The notes beneath the pieces were generated by a model. That model searched no databases. It saw nothing but the letters and a program-made list of their open reading frames with translations, and was not told the origin of the DNA. Of a stretch of 64,000 nucleotides of DNA, positions 1-12,515 are shown piece by piece; within the stretch, counting starts at the first letter, position 1, and every line of letters begins with the position of its first letter. The stretch covers positions 57,842,419 through 57,906,418 of the forward strand of contig NC_134095.1 of the NCBI RefSeq assembly GCF_000715075.1, read 5' to 3'. Made by a program: the position numbers and the translations under genes. Origin of the DNA: Nicotiana tabacum (lineage: Eukaryota; Streptophyta; Magnoliopsida; Solanales; Solanaceae).

Positions 1-1664
1 AAAATGACGCAAGAAAGGAGACGAAGTCAGTTTTTTGTATAATTATGTATAATCTTGTATAATAGTGTATATGAGTGTATAAAAACATCTTATACACTAT
101 TATACAATTTTATACATATTTATACAAGCGTTTGTAGACGAACTTCTTTCACGATTTTCAGTTGCAATTCTTGTTAAAAACCAATCCAAATCTCCATTAA
201 ATAACATCAAATTTTATATACAACATACTTATACTATTTTTAACAAGTTTAAATAACACTCACTCCAAAATTCGCACAAAATCAAATTCGGAATTTAAAC
301 CCACATATTTAAGCTTGTTAAAAATTTAATTTTCATCACCCAAATGGATTTGATTTGTTTAACTAATATTTGAGTCACAGTCACTGAATCAAAAATTAAC
401 TTAAAAGCTTGAGCAATCTTTTTTAAAAATTAAATAGTAATTTCGAGAACCTATTGGAGTTGAATGTTGAGTATTAGCCTATTATTTTTGGCTAGTTGGT
501 TGTAAATTAAAATATGGTCTATAAAATTGAAAAGTAGGGAGCCCAGTTGTTCTTATGCGAAATTTTCCCTTCTGAAATTGTTACTGAACTCATAATTCGT
601 CTTAGTTATTGGGATCACAATTAAATATTTATATATATATTTAATGAATTTTCTAATACAAATACAGTGTTTAAGCAGAAGTGACTAATTTTTGATCAAA
701 CCTGCACTTAATAAGCTAGCTCATCTCTGAATACTTAGAACTATATCACCGCATGAAATAAAAGTACAAACTTAACGTAATATATGATTAGTCAAATGAT
801 GTAACCATATATTATTCGGTAAATTTGGGAAGATTTACAAATAGGGGATCACAAATGCATTCGCCAAATATCACAAAAATTAAAATTATATTTATTGATA
901 GTTCAGAGATCAAAAGGGTAAATTTCGATCCCAAGCAAATACTTGAGTAATCAGTTCTAGTCCGACCTAAGCCGGAGTACAACATTCCTTGGACAAAATA
1001 TTGTCTTAATAACCTTTTTTTTCTTCAGAAAATATTATTTAGTCTCCAACTAAACACTGTAAAAAATATTTTCAGAAAATATTTTTTTTTAAAAAAATAA
1101 AAATAAAAACCTTTTAGAGGCAAAAATATACTAACACCTTTTTACTACAGCTAGTCTACTTTTTGCTATTAGTTGAATCGATTTTTACCATATCTTGAGG
1201 AGGTCAACATTGCCATACATCTGAATTTTGCTGCCTTTCTTATGATAACAGCTGCTGGCCTGTATATAGTTTCTATTTTTATTTGTTAAAGAGTACAAAC
1301 CATTGTTGCGTTGAAAAACTCCATATATGGTAATACGATGTTGATGCACATGCTCCAGTATATGATTTTATATGAGGAATTCAAACAAGTATATCGGATG
1401 GGACTTTTTTTTTTTTGTTCATTGAAACATATAATTTGTGGTGCTTGTTATAGCAATTCTTAAACAACAATAAAATTGTGCTCGAAAACAAAAAATTTAA
1501 ATTTTTTTCTACAGATTTTTTATGGTAATGGCTATTACAAGTTACCAACTATGACCATGTTAAATAATCATGGAGATAACTTTTGACCATGAAAACCTCA
1601 TATGATAAAAGCCTTTATATATAGAGAGATGAATCCCGTATTGAATTTTTCAATGCGTTTTTGT
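1..1664. other. AT-rich intergenic DNA, no gene seen
   Basis: No coding region, RNA gene or element terminus could be supported here apart from the hairpin at 55-107. The sequence is strongly AT-rich with many short poly-A and poly-T runs, as in plant intergenic DNA. Confidence 0.6.
55..107. repeat. Perfect 17-bp inverted repeat with 19-nt spacer
   Basis: TTGTATAATAGTGTATA (55-71) is repeated as its exact reverse complement at 91-107. The 19-nt loop also has TGTATA motifs, and further TATACA and TGTATA copies flank it. It can fold as a hairpin. No neighbouring gene explains it as a terminator, so it may be a remnant of an AT-rich MITE. Confidence 0.6.
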
Positions 1665-1666
1665 TA

Positions 1667-1909
1667 CTCCCAATTTACTTTTTCATTTTGGTTCAAAATA
1701 AGTGTTCAATTATGTAATCAAGAAAGAATTCTATTTGTTTTTACAAAATAACCTCTATGTACATATTCCTAAAAAGTTTTCATACTCCTCACATTAGATG
1801 TTTAATTAGGGGTAGTTTAGTCATAGTAGGTATTTTTGTATAGAATTTAGTATTTTTTTTAATGGGCGTGCTAAAAGCAAATTGCTCACTTATTGTGAAC
1901 CGGAGGGAG
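1667..1909. mobile_element. Stowaway-like MITE (Tc1/mariner type), 243 bp
   Basis: The ends are inverted repeats. The left end reads CTCCC, then a GGTTCAAAATAAGTG stretch near 1690. The right end, reverse-complemented, reads CTCCCTCCGGTTCACAATAAGTG. The element is flanked by TA on both sides (1665-1666 and 1910-1911), the target duplication of Stowaway elements. It has no coding capacity. Family assignment rests on the CTCCCTCCG terminus plus TA. Confidence 0.7.
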
Positions 1910-1911
1910 TA

Positions 1912-2505
1912 GTTGTTGTACCAAATATGAACAGATAATTAATACGTAATATCACAAGGTTAAACTTTCGTTATCTCGTTGCATGCTAATAGTTAGTTAG
2001 TATATAGCTTGTCTTGACTTGGCAATTCCATTCAATATAAAAACAAATTAAATTTGACTCAGATTAGTCATTAACTTCCTTCTTAACCATACTAATATTT
2101 TTTTAACAGTGTATTAGCCAAAACATTGACAAAATTAACATGGTTATTTTCGGTATTTCCACAAGCTGCTATTGATTTAACAAAAGGGCTTGGATTGGAT
2201 TTGCTAGATTTTTTTATATTCTCATTGACGGAGCGGAGCTAGAGCTTGGGTATAAATCATATATTTATTTTAAAAAATTCATTGAATATATATAAATTCT
2301 TACTTTAGAGAACTCAATAACATAAAAATGTTAGAATAACTTTTAAGTCCCGGCTCTATCACTGCTAGAAGAGTAGCAAAGCTGTAAATGAGTGAGTGAA
2401 ACGAAAAGGCGAGGATCGATTTTAAAAACAGTATATTTTCTAGCCGATATTTTCACTCTTGACTTTTGTCATGCAAGGAAAGTAATATGGATCAATTTTA
2501 TGTTA
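1912..2505. other. Intergenic DNA, nothing recognised
   Basis: AT-rich sequence between two MITEs. No open frame of coding character and no repeat boundary was seen. Confidence 0.5.
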
Positions 2506-2792
2506 GCGTTTGGACATAAAAATTTAGTTGAAACTTAGAAAAAAGAGTTTTTGAAGTTGTGTTGAAAATAATTTTTAGAAGTTAAAATTGTGTTTGGACA
2601 TGCATTTTAATTGAAAAAAAGTTAAGTATTATGAGTAGAAGAAAATTTTCACCTAAAACTGCCCTAAACCAATTTTTGAAAACTTGAAAAAAATAATAAT
2701 TTTTTCCTCAAAAACTAATCATATTCCATGAACAAACAATATATTCAAATTTTATTGTTGAAAAGAAGCAATCAAAATTTATGACCAAACGG
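2506..2792. mobile_element. MITE of the 'GCGTTTGGACATAA' family
   Basis: The left end GCGTTTGGACATAAAAATTT matches, in inverted orientation, the right end near 2772-2792 (reverse complement TCCGTTTGGTCATAAATTTT). An internal TGTGTTTGGACATGCATTTT near 2590 echoes the terminus. It is noncoding and about 290 bp. A clear target duplication was not found, so the superfamily is not assigned. Related copies are at 3391 and 5018. Confidence 0.6.
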
Positions 2793-3390
2793 AAGCTATA
2801 ATTCTTGATCTTTTTTCTGAAGGACATAATTTTTTCATTGTTCAAGAATCTCTCTTTTTTTAGACTCCATGCCATAAGGAGAGAATAGTCAATTGCACAA
2901 AGATATTAAATGTAGAAGATACAATAACTTTATTTTCGTTATTAATTGTTTGTCTAATTTGTTGTGAATTCATTTTTGCCGTACAATAGGGGCCAGCTAA
3001 AAAAGTTTGTGCAAAAATATCTACCATTCACAATAATAATTTCCTCCACTCCTTTGATTGATATCACATCAATTTGCCGACACATAAAAGAAAAAAGCTT
3101 TATGTTTGCTCACAAGAAAGGGAAGTTACTGGCATGGTTACATATTCTACTTAATCTAATTTAACAACAACAAAAAAATTAGTATAATTTACTTAATAGT
3201 CCTAAAAGTACTTCAACCCATTTTTGATGAACAAGTACTTCAACCTATTTTAAAGGGGAAAAGAAAAAGTGAAAGATTTTTTGCCTTACTTCAAATACAA
3301 TAATTATTTCTGTTGTTGTTGGCTATAAAAAATAATAAAAGTTGCTAGTTAATATCGAAGAAAAATTAAACCAACTTAAACATTAAGTGG
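2793..3390. other. Intergenic DNA, nothing recognised
   Basis: AT-rich spacer between two MITEs of the same family. A 66-codon open frame at 2964-3164 has no recognisable domain and ordinary intergenic composition; it is not called as a gene. Confidence 0.5.
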
Positions 3391-3687
3391 GCGTTTGGAC
3401 ATAAGAATTGTAAAATTCCCAAAAAACAGTGACTTTTTTTTTCAAGTAAAAATGATATTTGAAAATTAGAGTTGTGTTTGGACATGAGTATAATTTTGCG
3501 TTATTTTTGAAGTTTAGTGGGTGATTTGAGTAAAAATTTTATAAAACGGCTTTTTGGAGTTTATCAAATTTCCGAAAAATTTCAAATTTCATTTTTAAGT
3601 AAAAATTAAAAATTTCAGGGTCAAATACTGATTTTGAAAAAAAAAAGTGATTTTTTTTAAAAAAAGGTAAATATTCTTATGTCCAAA
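3391..3687. mobile_element. MITE of the 'GCGTTTGGACATAA' family, second copy
   Basis: It begins GCGTTTGGACATAAGAATT and ends ATTCTTATGTCCAAA, inverted copies of each other. As in the 2506 copy, an internal TGTGTTTGGACATGAGTATA stretch lies about 80 bp in. It is noncoding, about 300 bp, with poly-T-rich internal sequence. Confidence 0.65.
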
Positions 3688-5017
3688 AATTTTCATGTTG
3701 ATATCCAAAGGTGTAGTTGGAGTTTTTATCATCTACTTTATGCTGATTTGATATACAAAAATAAGAGCGGAGTGGTAATATATACTCTGATATTTGAATG
3801 ATTTTGGCCTAAAAGAAATAGAAACCAAAGTGCACTGAAAAAGTGACTTCAATAATTGGAGAAAGCAAAAGGATCAACAATATTTCTATTTGATATAATA
3901 GTATTTCTTTTTTCTTGTAAAAGTCCCCACATTGTCCTATATCATGCATCACCGACAGCACAATTAATTCACGAGTTTCTTATTTTATAAACCGTGATTT
4001 AATTGGTGCAAAAGACTAAGTAAAAGTGGAATTTTTTGTCTATATTATCGCAATTATTTCTTTATGACACTATGTTTCTGTAGAGAATAAATTCTCTTGA
4101 TTGAGGAAAGGGCACTAGAACCACAATTAATTGAAATATAGCTATAGAACCATAAAATTTTTATTTGTTTATTTTATGATTTGCAATAACGTGAGGGGAT
4201 TACAGCTAGGTTCGGGCTATTGAGAGTGTCTATACATGGGACAAGTGCACGCATAGGCATTCTTAATTAACCGTATTTGTTTTGTCTCGAAATTTTAAAT
4301 TAAAATCTTAATTTTAGGATAATTTAGGATATTTTTGTCCTGAAATTTAGAATGCATTGTGTCATTTCTACCTATATACATGTTGACTTCTAGCTCTCTA
4401 AACTCACTAGAATAAAACGCAATAAAATTAACAAATTGTATAGCAAACTAAGGTTAATTAATTGAATTAAAGAAGCGAGAAAAGTAGCAGCTAGCAAGTA
4501 GACCACTTGAAAATTCCGAATAGTTAATACACATTATAAGTGAACGAGTGATAAGATTATGTGAGTCGAAATCAAAGGATATGAGAATCTTAGAGGGGAG
4601 AAATAAAGGAGAAAAAAAAAAGAAAAAAAAGATATGTCGCACAGGGTTTTCCTATTTACATCTCCCGTGTGGTTTACATGCTATTATATAGGTGGAAGTT
4701 TATCCAATGCGCACACAATGTTCACCTCAAAGTGCTCGCCTCAAGGACAGAGACTGACAAATATTATAGCGGCCGCAAATTTTCTCTCTTCCAGAAAAAA
4801 AAAAAAAACGATAGAAGAGATATTAGAAGAACAAAAGCATGTGTACAGAAATGCACCCTATGTTTTCTCAAATAAGGGGATTCAAAACACCTATTCTCTC
4901 TTCATTAAAACAATTTCTGCAAGGTGGACCCTTTTGGATGCTTCATCTATATGTTTGTCTCCTTTTATCTCGATTTAAGTTATATACGTCTACGGTAACA
5001 CAATTAGTATTTAGTAG
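3688..5017. other. Intergenic DNA, no gene supported
   Basis: AT-rich sequence with poly-A/G runs near 4612-4632 and 4796-4810. Open frames at 4634-4978 overlap one another in several frames, have no domain and contain low-complexity Lys runs; they look like chance frames. Confidence 0.5.
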
Positions 5018-5166
5018 GCGTTTGGACATTAAAAAAAATAATTTTTGAAAAAGAATAATAATTAGAGTTAAGTTAAAAATAATATTTAGACATGTATTTT
5101 CACTTGAAAAACTCATTTTTAAAAAAAATTCCAAAAACTTACAAAATTCTATAGACAAACACATTT
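5018..5166. mobile_element. Short or degraded MITE of the 'GTTTGGACAT' family
   Basis: It starts GCGTTTGGACATTAAAAAA. The stretch near 5150-5166 reads, in reverse complement, AATGTGTTTGTCTATAGA, a decayed inverted copy. An internal TTTAGACATGTATTTTCACT resembles the internal block of the 2506 and 3391 copies. At about 150 bp it is probably internally deleted. Confidence 0.5.
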
Positions 5167-6689
5167 TTGAAAAGAAAAAAAAAACTCTATGGAGAAATGG
5201 GTCCTTAAAATAGTTGACTTATTATAGCAAATGTATTATAGAGATTTACCTAAAACTACATGTAATTGACCTAATCCTGTAATATTGTTTACACTGTGCA
5301 TGCCTAGAAATTATATTCTTTTGAACTTTAAATTACCCCCACACCCACACCCACACCCTATTTAATGTTCTATGACCTATCTGACGACTATGACCTACAT
5401 TTATGTCAATATATATATATATATGCAGAATTTCCCCTTTTTTCTCCTGTTTTTATTGTTAAAAATGTACTAATGTTTATCAAAAATAGAGTACAGATAA
5501 TTGTGTCTTTGAATCTGATGAAATGTTGAGACTGAAAAATTGTATATTAGAGTTCTGAGAGTATCCCTAGTTTGCTTGTTGTTGGAGAATTCAGACTTGA
5601 GAGTAATGAGTGAGTGGCAAAAGGGAGTGAGCCAAAAAGTTTATATTATATTGTTTGCTTTGGAAGCAAAGTAAGAACAAAGGGGAAGTGATATGTATAT
5701 TCTTCCAGGAAAATTATAGATAGATGGCATGCATGCATGTGCTGTGATTTGGATTGTTCATTACTCTACGCCTATAATTACTTACACTTTGTTTGTTTAG
5801 CTTATGAAGCCTATGATGTGAACGATAGAGGATAGTGAAAGCTTTTGCAAATTTTATAGAACCACGACTTCCGACTCCAAATATGAATATAAATGTAAAT
5901 TAGTAAAGTAATTTCTAGTTAGTAAAGGAAATTAAGTTACATACTAATTAATTTAGGTAAAATTTATATCTAAAAAGCCCGAATAATTTAGAATTTAGTA
6001 AAATCACATAAAAGATAAAAGAAAAATATCTATCGAATATATTTGAATTTTCAATTGCTCCTCTGATGACAATGTACTAATAAGGTGATCGAGAATAAAA
6101 CATTCAAGGCTGTGTCGATTGTACACATCTTAGAGCATCTAGTCACTCATTATACCAGAGCATCTAGTCACTTAAACTCCAAGATTTGCTTTCTTATTTA
6201 TTCACTGATCAAGCATCGAGTATGAACAATTGAGAATAAATCATCAACGCTAGTCATATATATGTAAGTGTAAATTATCATAAATAAAATAAAATCATAC
6301 ATTCTATTATAATATATTACACGTATACATATGAAGTGTAATTTATACGAAAGCACAAGAATGATAAATATTATATATATAATTGATCGAGTTTAATTGA
6401 TATATTCGTTGTATCCAACATGCTATGATACACTTAGTGTCTTAGTAAATAGATAATAAAGTGTATCGTTGATGTAATGCTATAGTAAAACTTAAAATGT
6501 AGTGCTATATATAAATTTAATTATAAATTATTTTATTACAATGTTTAAACACCAAATCGATTGATATCGGGTGTAAGTTAACTATAAAAAAATTTGATTA
6601 AGGTGCAAATTAAGAAAGAAAGTATATATTAAGTGTGCAAAATGCTAAGAACAAATTTTTTTTGTATGGTACGACTTTTGTACGGTTTT
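5167..6689. other. Intergenic DNA, no gene supported
   Basis: AT-rich sequence with a CCCACAC microrepeat near 5337-5358 and a short (TA)n near 5410-5425. The left end of the CACTA element should lie close to the right edge of this stretch, but its CACTA terminus is not visible. Confidence 0.45.
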
Positions 6690-6769
6690 ATTAAGTTCAA
6701 ACGGTCAAATATTTTTAATAATACCAACCGAGATTTCTGACCGAAGTCGATCAATAATCTGTTAATTAG

Positions 6770-7696
6770 ACAACCCAGACAGGTTTTCTTCCCCATTTTC
6801 ATCTTTTCCCCCTCTCTCTTCTTTCTCTCTTCCATCTCTCTTTCTCACATATTTTTTCCCAAATCCCACCCAAAATCAAGTCATCCACCCCCAAAATCGA
6901 AGCCCGCCTCCCCTAGCCGCAGTACTATTTTCCATCTGCCGATTACCGCCTTCTGACACCACCACTGCCATTCCCCTCCCGCCGCCACCACTGCCATTCT
7001 CTTTCAAGGTTAGTGTTCTACCTTATTAATTTTTTTAATTTCTAATTTATGGAATATAATTGTATGCAAATTTTTAGGATTTTTGTCTATTTAGGATTTA
7101 TGTGACTAAATAGGATTTTTGAACTATATTGTGACTAAGGATTAACTATATTGTGATTAAATTTAACTACATTGTAACTAAAACTGATTATGCACTAATA
7201 GAGGTGTATAAATTAATTAAACTAGTTAATTTGTGGTGTATAAAGTATATAAATTAGGGTTTAGTGCTCTTAAATTATGAAGGTATGGCTCTTAATTTTA
7301 TTGTTTGAACTATATTAGATTTAGAATTAAGTACATTGTAATTAAAGTTAACTACATTGTAACTCTAATAGATTATGCACTAATAGTGATGTATTTGATA
7401 CTAGTTAATTTATGGTGTGTAAATTATATAAATTAGGGTTAGAGAACCTTAAATTATGAGCTTATGGCTCTTAATTTTGTGGTTTGAACTACATTCATTA
7501 TGCTTTCATAAAACTAAAATTTATGCATTTAAATTATTTAATGTATAAATTAATTTAAGGTATAAATTAATTTGTAACGACAATATTAATTAGTTATGCA
7601 ATTTATGAACTTAAATTATTTATTATGTAACTTAAACTATAAATTAATTTGAATACTCAATTACTATAATATGCAATTTATTTGTTCCTTGTGTAG
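6770..7696 (+). other. Probable transposase 5' leader and intron of the CACTA element
   Basis: A CT-rich stretch (6785-6850) followed by GCC/CCG-rich sequence resembles a 5' leader. It is followed by a GT near 7010 and 680 bp of AT-rich sequence ending TGTGTAG just before the ATG at 7697, consistent with an intron. The intron contains near-repeats of 'ACTACATTGTAACTAAA' and 'CTTAAATTATGA'. Confidence 0.45.
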
Positions 7697-9604
7697 ATGG
7701 AATATCGTAGTTGGATGTATAATAGGAATTATCCTAATCGTCGGTTTTTAGGGAGGAATTTATAGAATGGGTTAATGAATTTATTAGGCATGCAATGTCA
7801 CTTGTACCGTTTCGAATTGGAGGGATGATTAGGTGTCCTTGTGTCAAGTGCAAGTACTTGCATTTTTTGGGATCGGAGGATGTTAAGACTCATCTTTATA
7901 AAAAAGGATTTATGAATAATTATTTTGTGTGGACTAGTCATGGAGAGGTTGATGATAGTGATGGTGTATTTCACAACAAAGTTGTTGGTAAAAGTAGTAG
8001 GTCGGTGGTGAATAACATTCAACATCCTAGATACCATGAAATGGTTGTGGATGCTTTTGGGTTGCACTTCGAGTTTGAACTCCATGAAAGTATTGAACAA
8101 GTTCCTAATAAAGAGGTAAAATATTTTTATGAATAGTTAGAGGTCCAACTTTCAACATACCTGGAGATTTCTATAAGGCTAAAAGATTGGTTTCTAAGTT
8201 AGGACTCTCGTATATGAGAATCGATTGTTGTGAAGATGGTTGCATGTTATATTATAAGGGTGATGCAGATTTAGAAAGTTATAAATTTTGTGAAAAACCT
8301 CATTTTAAGCGGGTTTCCAGTGTTAACAAGGTTGCTGTGAAGTCGATGCATTATTTACCTCTTATTCCTGGATTGAAGAGGTTGTACGCATCAATGAGTT
8401 TCGCTCCTCATATGAGATGGCACTATGAAAATAGAAGGCCGCCCGATGTTATGTGTCATCCTTCATATGAGGAAGCTTGGAAGCATTTTATAGGACGTAT
8501 CCAGATTATGCTAGTAAACCAAGAAATGTTCTGTTGGGTTTGTGTGGTGATGGTTTCACGCCATTTTCTGTTTCTGCAACACCATATTCATGATGGCCAG
8601 TCTTTATTATGCCATATAATCTTCCGCCTGAAATGTGTATGACTATTCTATATATTTTTAAAAATTGTGGTATTTCTGGCCCCGCTATTTAAAGAGTTTG
8701 ATTGATGTATATTTGCAACCTTTGATTGATGAGCTAAAACAATTGTGGTATGATGGAGTTGAGACATATGGCATATCAACTAACAAAATTTTAACATGCG
8801 TGCTAATTTAATGTGGACCATTAATGATTTTCCTGCGTATGGAATGTTGTTTGGGTGGATGACTACTGGAAAGTTAGCATGTTCTTACTGCATGAAAAAT
8901 GGTAAAGCGTTCACTTTAAGACATGACAGAAAGCAATCATAGTTTGATTGTCATCGTCAGTTCTTGCCAGTTGATCATGAGTTCCGAAAGATGGAGAATG
9001 CATTCAAAAAGAATACAGTTGAACATGATTTGCCACCTCCAATTTTGTTTGGTGAAAAAAATTAAGAGATGGTTCAGAACTTCATTAAAGTCACTAAGGC
9101 TCCACCTTCTAGATTTCCTAGACATGGTGTTACTCATAACTAAACAAAACAGAGCATATTTTGGGAGTTGATATATTGGAAGGATAATCTTCTCTGATAC
9201 ATCTTGATGTTATGCATATTGAGAAGAACTATTTTGACAATTTTGTTTAACATAGTATTGGATAATAAGAATAAGACAAAAAATAACCTCGAAGGCTACA
9301 CTAGACTTATAAGAATATTGCAGGCAACCTGAATTACATTTGCAGTCTGCGAACAATGGTAAGGTGTTCAAGCCCAAGGCCAACTACACATTCACTTTGG
9401 AACAAAGACGAAATATTTGTGAGTGGGTTACAAACCTAAAGATGCCTGATGGCTATGGTTTAAACTTAGGAAATCGTGCTGATATAGTTGAAGGAAATCT
9501 GACTCATATGAAAAATCATGACTGTCATATTTTTATAGAAACTTTAATCCCTATTGCATTTTGTGGTTTGCTTAAAAATATCGTGAAACCCATCACAGAC
9601 AAGT
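7697..9604 (+). pseudogene. CACTA transposase (TNP2-like), N-terminal and central part, broken
   Basis: This encodes the DDE transposase of the CACTA element that cuts the TIRs. From ATG 7697 a WMYNR start leads, after a frame break near 7760, into a transposase-associated zinc-binding region with CPCVKCK and HLYKKGF (7795-8136). The next segment (8187-8642) has GCMLYYKGD, the usual Cys/His pattern of the TNP2 core, and MRWHYENRRPP. The core continues in changing frames through DFPAYGMLFGW, SYCMKNGKAF and FDCHRQFLP (about 8820-8990). It carries at least three frameshifts and several stops, so no functional protein is possible. It is cut at about 9600 by the nested insert; the C-terminal half is at 12780-14168. 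Confidence 0.85.
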
Positions 9605-10429
9605 TTGTTCTTCAAAGATTTATGTCCTACCACATTAAGTATCACGACCCCAAAATTCACTACAGGTCATGATGACGCCTAGCGCCGCCGTCAGGCAAGC
9701 CAATGGTGATTTATCATCTTAATTACTTATTTTATTACTTTTGAAATCATAATTTTCATTAATTAAATAGTGTGAAATAGAATTTACAGGGTGAAAAATA
9801 ATAATTATATAGAATACTATACTAAACATCTAGTAGAAACCCCCAAAATCCGGTGTCACAAGTGCATGAGCATTTACTAATGAGTACAACAATAATACAA
9901 CATCCGTTTGAAATACAAGTGAGACGGGGAATATAAATAACTCCGATGGAGACTTTGTATGCTCCGGATCGTAATAAGGAAGTGCAGCTCACCGTAAAAT
10001 CTCCGTAATGGCCGTGCCTCTATGAATCAGGGGCGCGCACCAGTCTGATAGTCAGATATACCTACCTCAGATCCTGTACAATTAAGTACAGAAGTGTAAT
10101 ATGAGTACATAAACAATATGTACCCCGTAAGTATCTCGTCTAATCTCGAAGAAGTAGAGATGAGAGGTCGACATTGACACTTACTAGTGGTCCAATAATG
10201 TTATATCAATAATAAATTAAATCGTGAATTTTTATAAACATGATTATAATTCGATAGGTTGAAGCAAGTAAACAATTCTCAGTTATCTCCTCAATCGGAG
10301 TGTGTGTATATATATATATATATATAATAGACCTCACCAGATAGATCGTTATGATTCATATTAGGAAAATTCCCAGATACACTAGCTTCTTGACAAATAT
10401 TATGCATGATTTCATAGGAGTATTTTATA

Positions 10430-10680
10430 GAAATGCCGAGGCATACGACCCAATCCCATCATAATTTGTGCACTACCTAGGGTCGAACGGCACGAACCAT
10501 AAATACATCTATTATACTGCCGAGGTGAACAACTCGCTCCCATGAGAATGTGGCACATAATCCTGCCGAGGCGAATGACCCAATCCCATCAAAATGTGCG
10601 CACGATCGAGGGTAGAACGACACGAACCATATATTTATCTATTACACTGTCGAGGCAAATGGCCTGATCCCATTAGAATA
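10430..10680. repeat. Imperfect tandem repeat in the nested retroelement
   Basis: Four degraded units carry GCCGAGGC(G/A)AA(C/T)G(A/G)CC followed by (C/T)GATCCCAT or CAATCCCATCA, with GTCGAACGGCACGAACCAT between them. They are visible near 10435, 10517, 10565 and 10648. The array is part of the insert, not of the CACTA element. Confidence 0.55.
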
Positions 10681-12249
10681 AGAAATTTTAACGGGTCCTT
10701 GACCCCACTCACGAATAAACGTGTGAGTTATGAACTTTAAGTAAGCTTTTCGATGAAAACACACAACGCCGGAGAAATTCGTAAGAGGAGCACAATTATT
10801 CCATGGCTAAATCAAGTAGCACCTCACATCTCTGTGATAGCGAGTCTATAACTCTATGCAAGTCTAGTCTCAGGTCGTAACATGAAATCGAGTAACTAAG
10901 CAGGCAATAATAACTTAACTTGTACAATAAAGCATGGTGTGAATCCTAATCTACCCAGACATACTCAAAAATTCTAGCATGCACACGGACACTCGTCACC
11001 TCATACGCGCACAGCTCCCACAACATGTAGCATATAACAAGAATAACACCTACGGGGTAATTTTTCCCGCATAGGGTTAGATAAGAGACTTACCTCGCTC
11101 CGAAGTTCCATAACCGGCTCCAATGCCACTCTAACACCTCAAACAAATGCCAGTCGCTCCGAAACTAGCCGAACAATGTACAAATCAATCAAAATATACT
11201 ACAATGCTTACAATTTAACAATTTATAACAATTCCTAACTACGCTCGAAAAGTCAATAAAGTCACCCCTCGTGCCCATGTGTCCGGATTCCGAATTTTTT
11301 TGAAGATAAACACTACCCCATAACATTACGAACTCAAATATATAACTTATTTCCAATTCCATGTCCAATTTCGTAGTCAAAATTCAAAAATACCAATTTC
11401 TAGGTTTCTTTCAAAAATCTCACAATATGAACTAGTTTCCATGTTTAAATACACATAAAATCCATGTATTTCACTAACATTATGTGGAAATTACTTACCT
11501 TGCAATGGCTGATGAAAATCTCCCCTTGAAACTTCCAAAAATCGCCCAAGCTAAGAGAGAATGAAAAAAAATGGGCCAAATCCTGTATAGAAATCAAGTC
11601 CGCCTAGTGTTGCCTCGTACCAACGGAACAGTAGCCGTTTTTGCGGCTCCGCACCTGCGGAAATTCCCATCGCAGGTGCGGTTCCCACTAAGCCCAGCCA
11701 AGTCCGCTTTTACGGACGAAATATTCGCTCTTGCGGTCCCGCTTCTGTGGAGCACTGATCGCTCCTGGGGTCTTTCGCCTAGCTGGCCCAATTTTGCTTC
11801 TACGACGACCTCCTTTGCACCTGCGTGTCCTCACCTGCGTCCAAACCCATGAGAGGTGCGATGACACCAGACTTCAGCAGTCTTCAGCATTTCCTTAATC
11901 CAAATTTCGACCTGATTTCAATCTGTTTCAACCCGAGCCCCCTGAGACCCCATCCGAACATACCAACTCATCCCAAATCATGATACAAACTTAGTCGAAG
12001 CCTCAAATCACATCGAACAACATCAAGATTACGAATCGACAAACTGAAACCTTTCTTTAAACTTTCAAACATTCAAACTTCGCCGAACGCGTCCGAATTA
12101 TATTTAAACATTTTGGAATGACGCAAAACTTTACGTATAGGTCACAAATAACAATACGAACCTATTCCAAGGCTCTAAATCCTAAACGGACATCGATAAC
12201 ACCAAAATCCACTTCAAGTCAAACTTAGGAAATTCTAAAACCTTTAAAA

Positions 12250-12515
12250 TACTAACTTTCCACAGATTTCCTGTGTTAACAAGAAGGAATGGCGGGACGC
12301 TAAAGAGATGGCTATGAGACTAGTGCAATCAGGTAATCGACCAAGTAATCCACATACATGATAAAAGAGCATTCCAGCCCTAGTGTACTTATCCACTGGC
12401 ATTGAAGGAGAAGAATGACAAGGTCTGCTTCCACAGTAAGGATTGCCGCTTAGTCCAATCCAAGAGCAAACAAGGGACGCCTCATTAAGCAAGAACCCGA
12501 GCTAAGAGCGGGGCC
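12250..12515. other. GC-richer foreign block inside the retroelement, possibly organelle-derived
   Basis: Between two stretches that read as ordinary retroelement sequence lies ~265 bp of different character: higher GC, few homopolymers, ending in GAGCTAAGAGCGGGGCCCAAG. The minus strand is open for 82 codons (12244-12492) but shows no known domain. The texture resembles plant mitochondrial noncoding DNA. That is an impression from composition only. Confidence 0.3.

Noticed and set aside
4634..5048. Overlapping open frames (114, 68 and 69 codons)
   Set aside because: Three frames overlap, codons are ordinary intergenic AT-rich sequence with Lys runs, and no domain or homologous copy is visible.
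7798..8100. 100-codon minus-strand frame
   Set aside because: It is the shadow of the CACTA transposase N terminus on the plus strand, which has recognisable CPCVKCK and HLYKKGF motifs.
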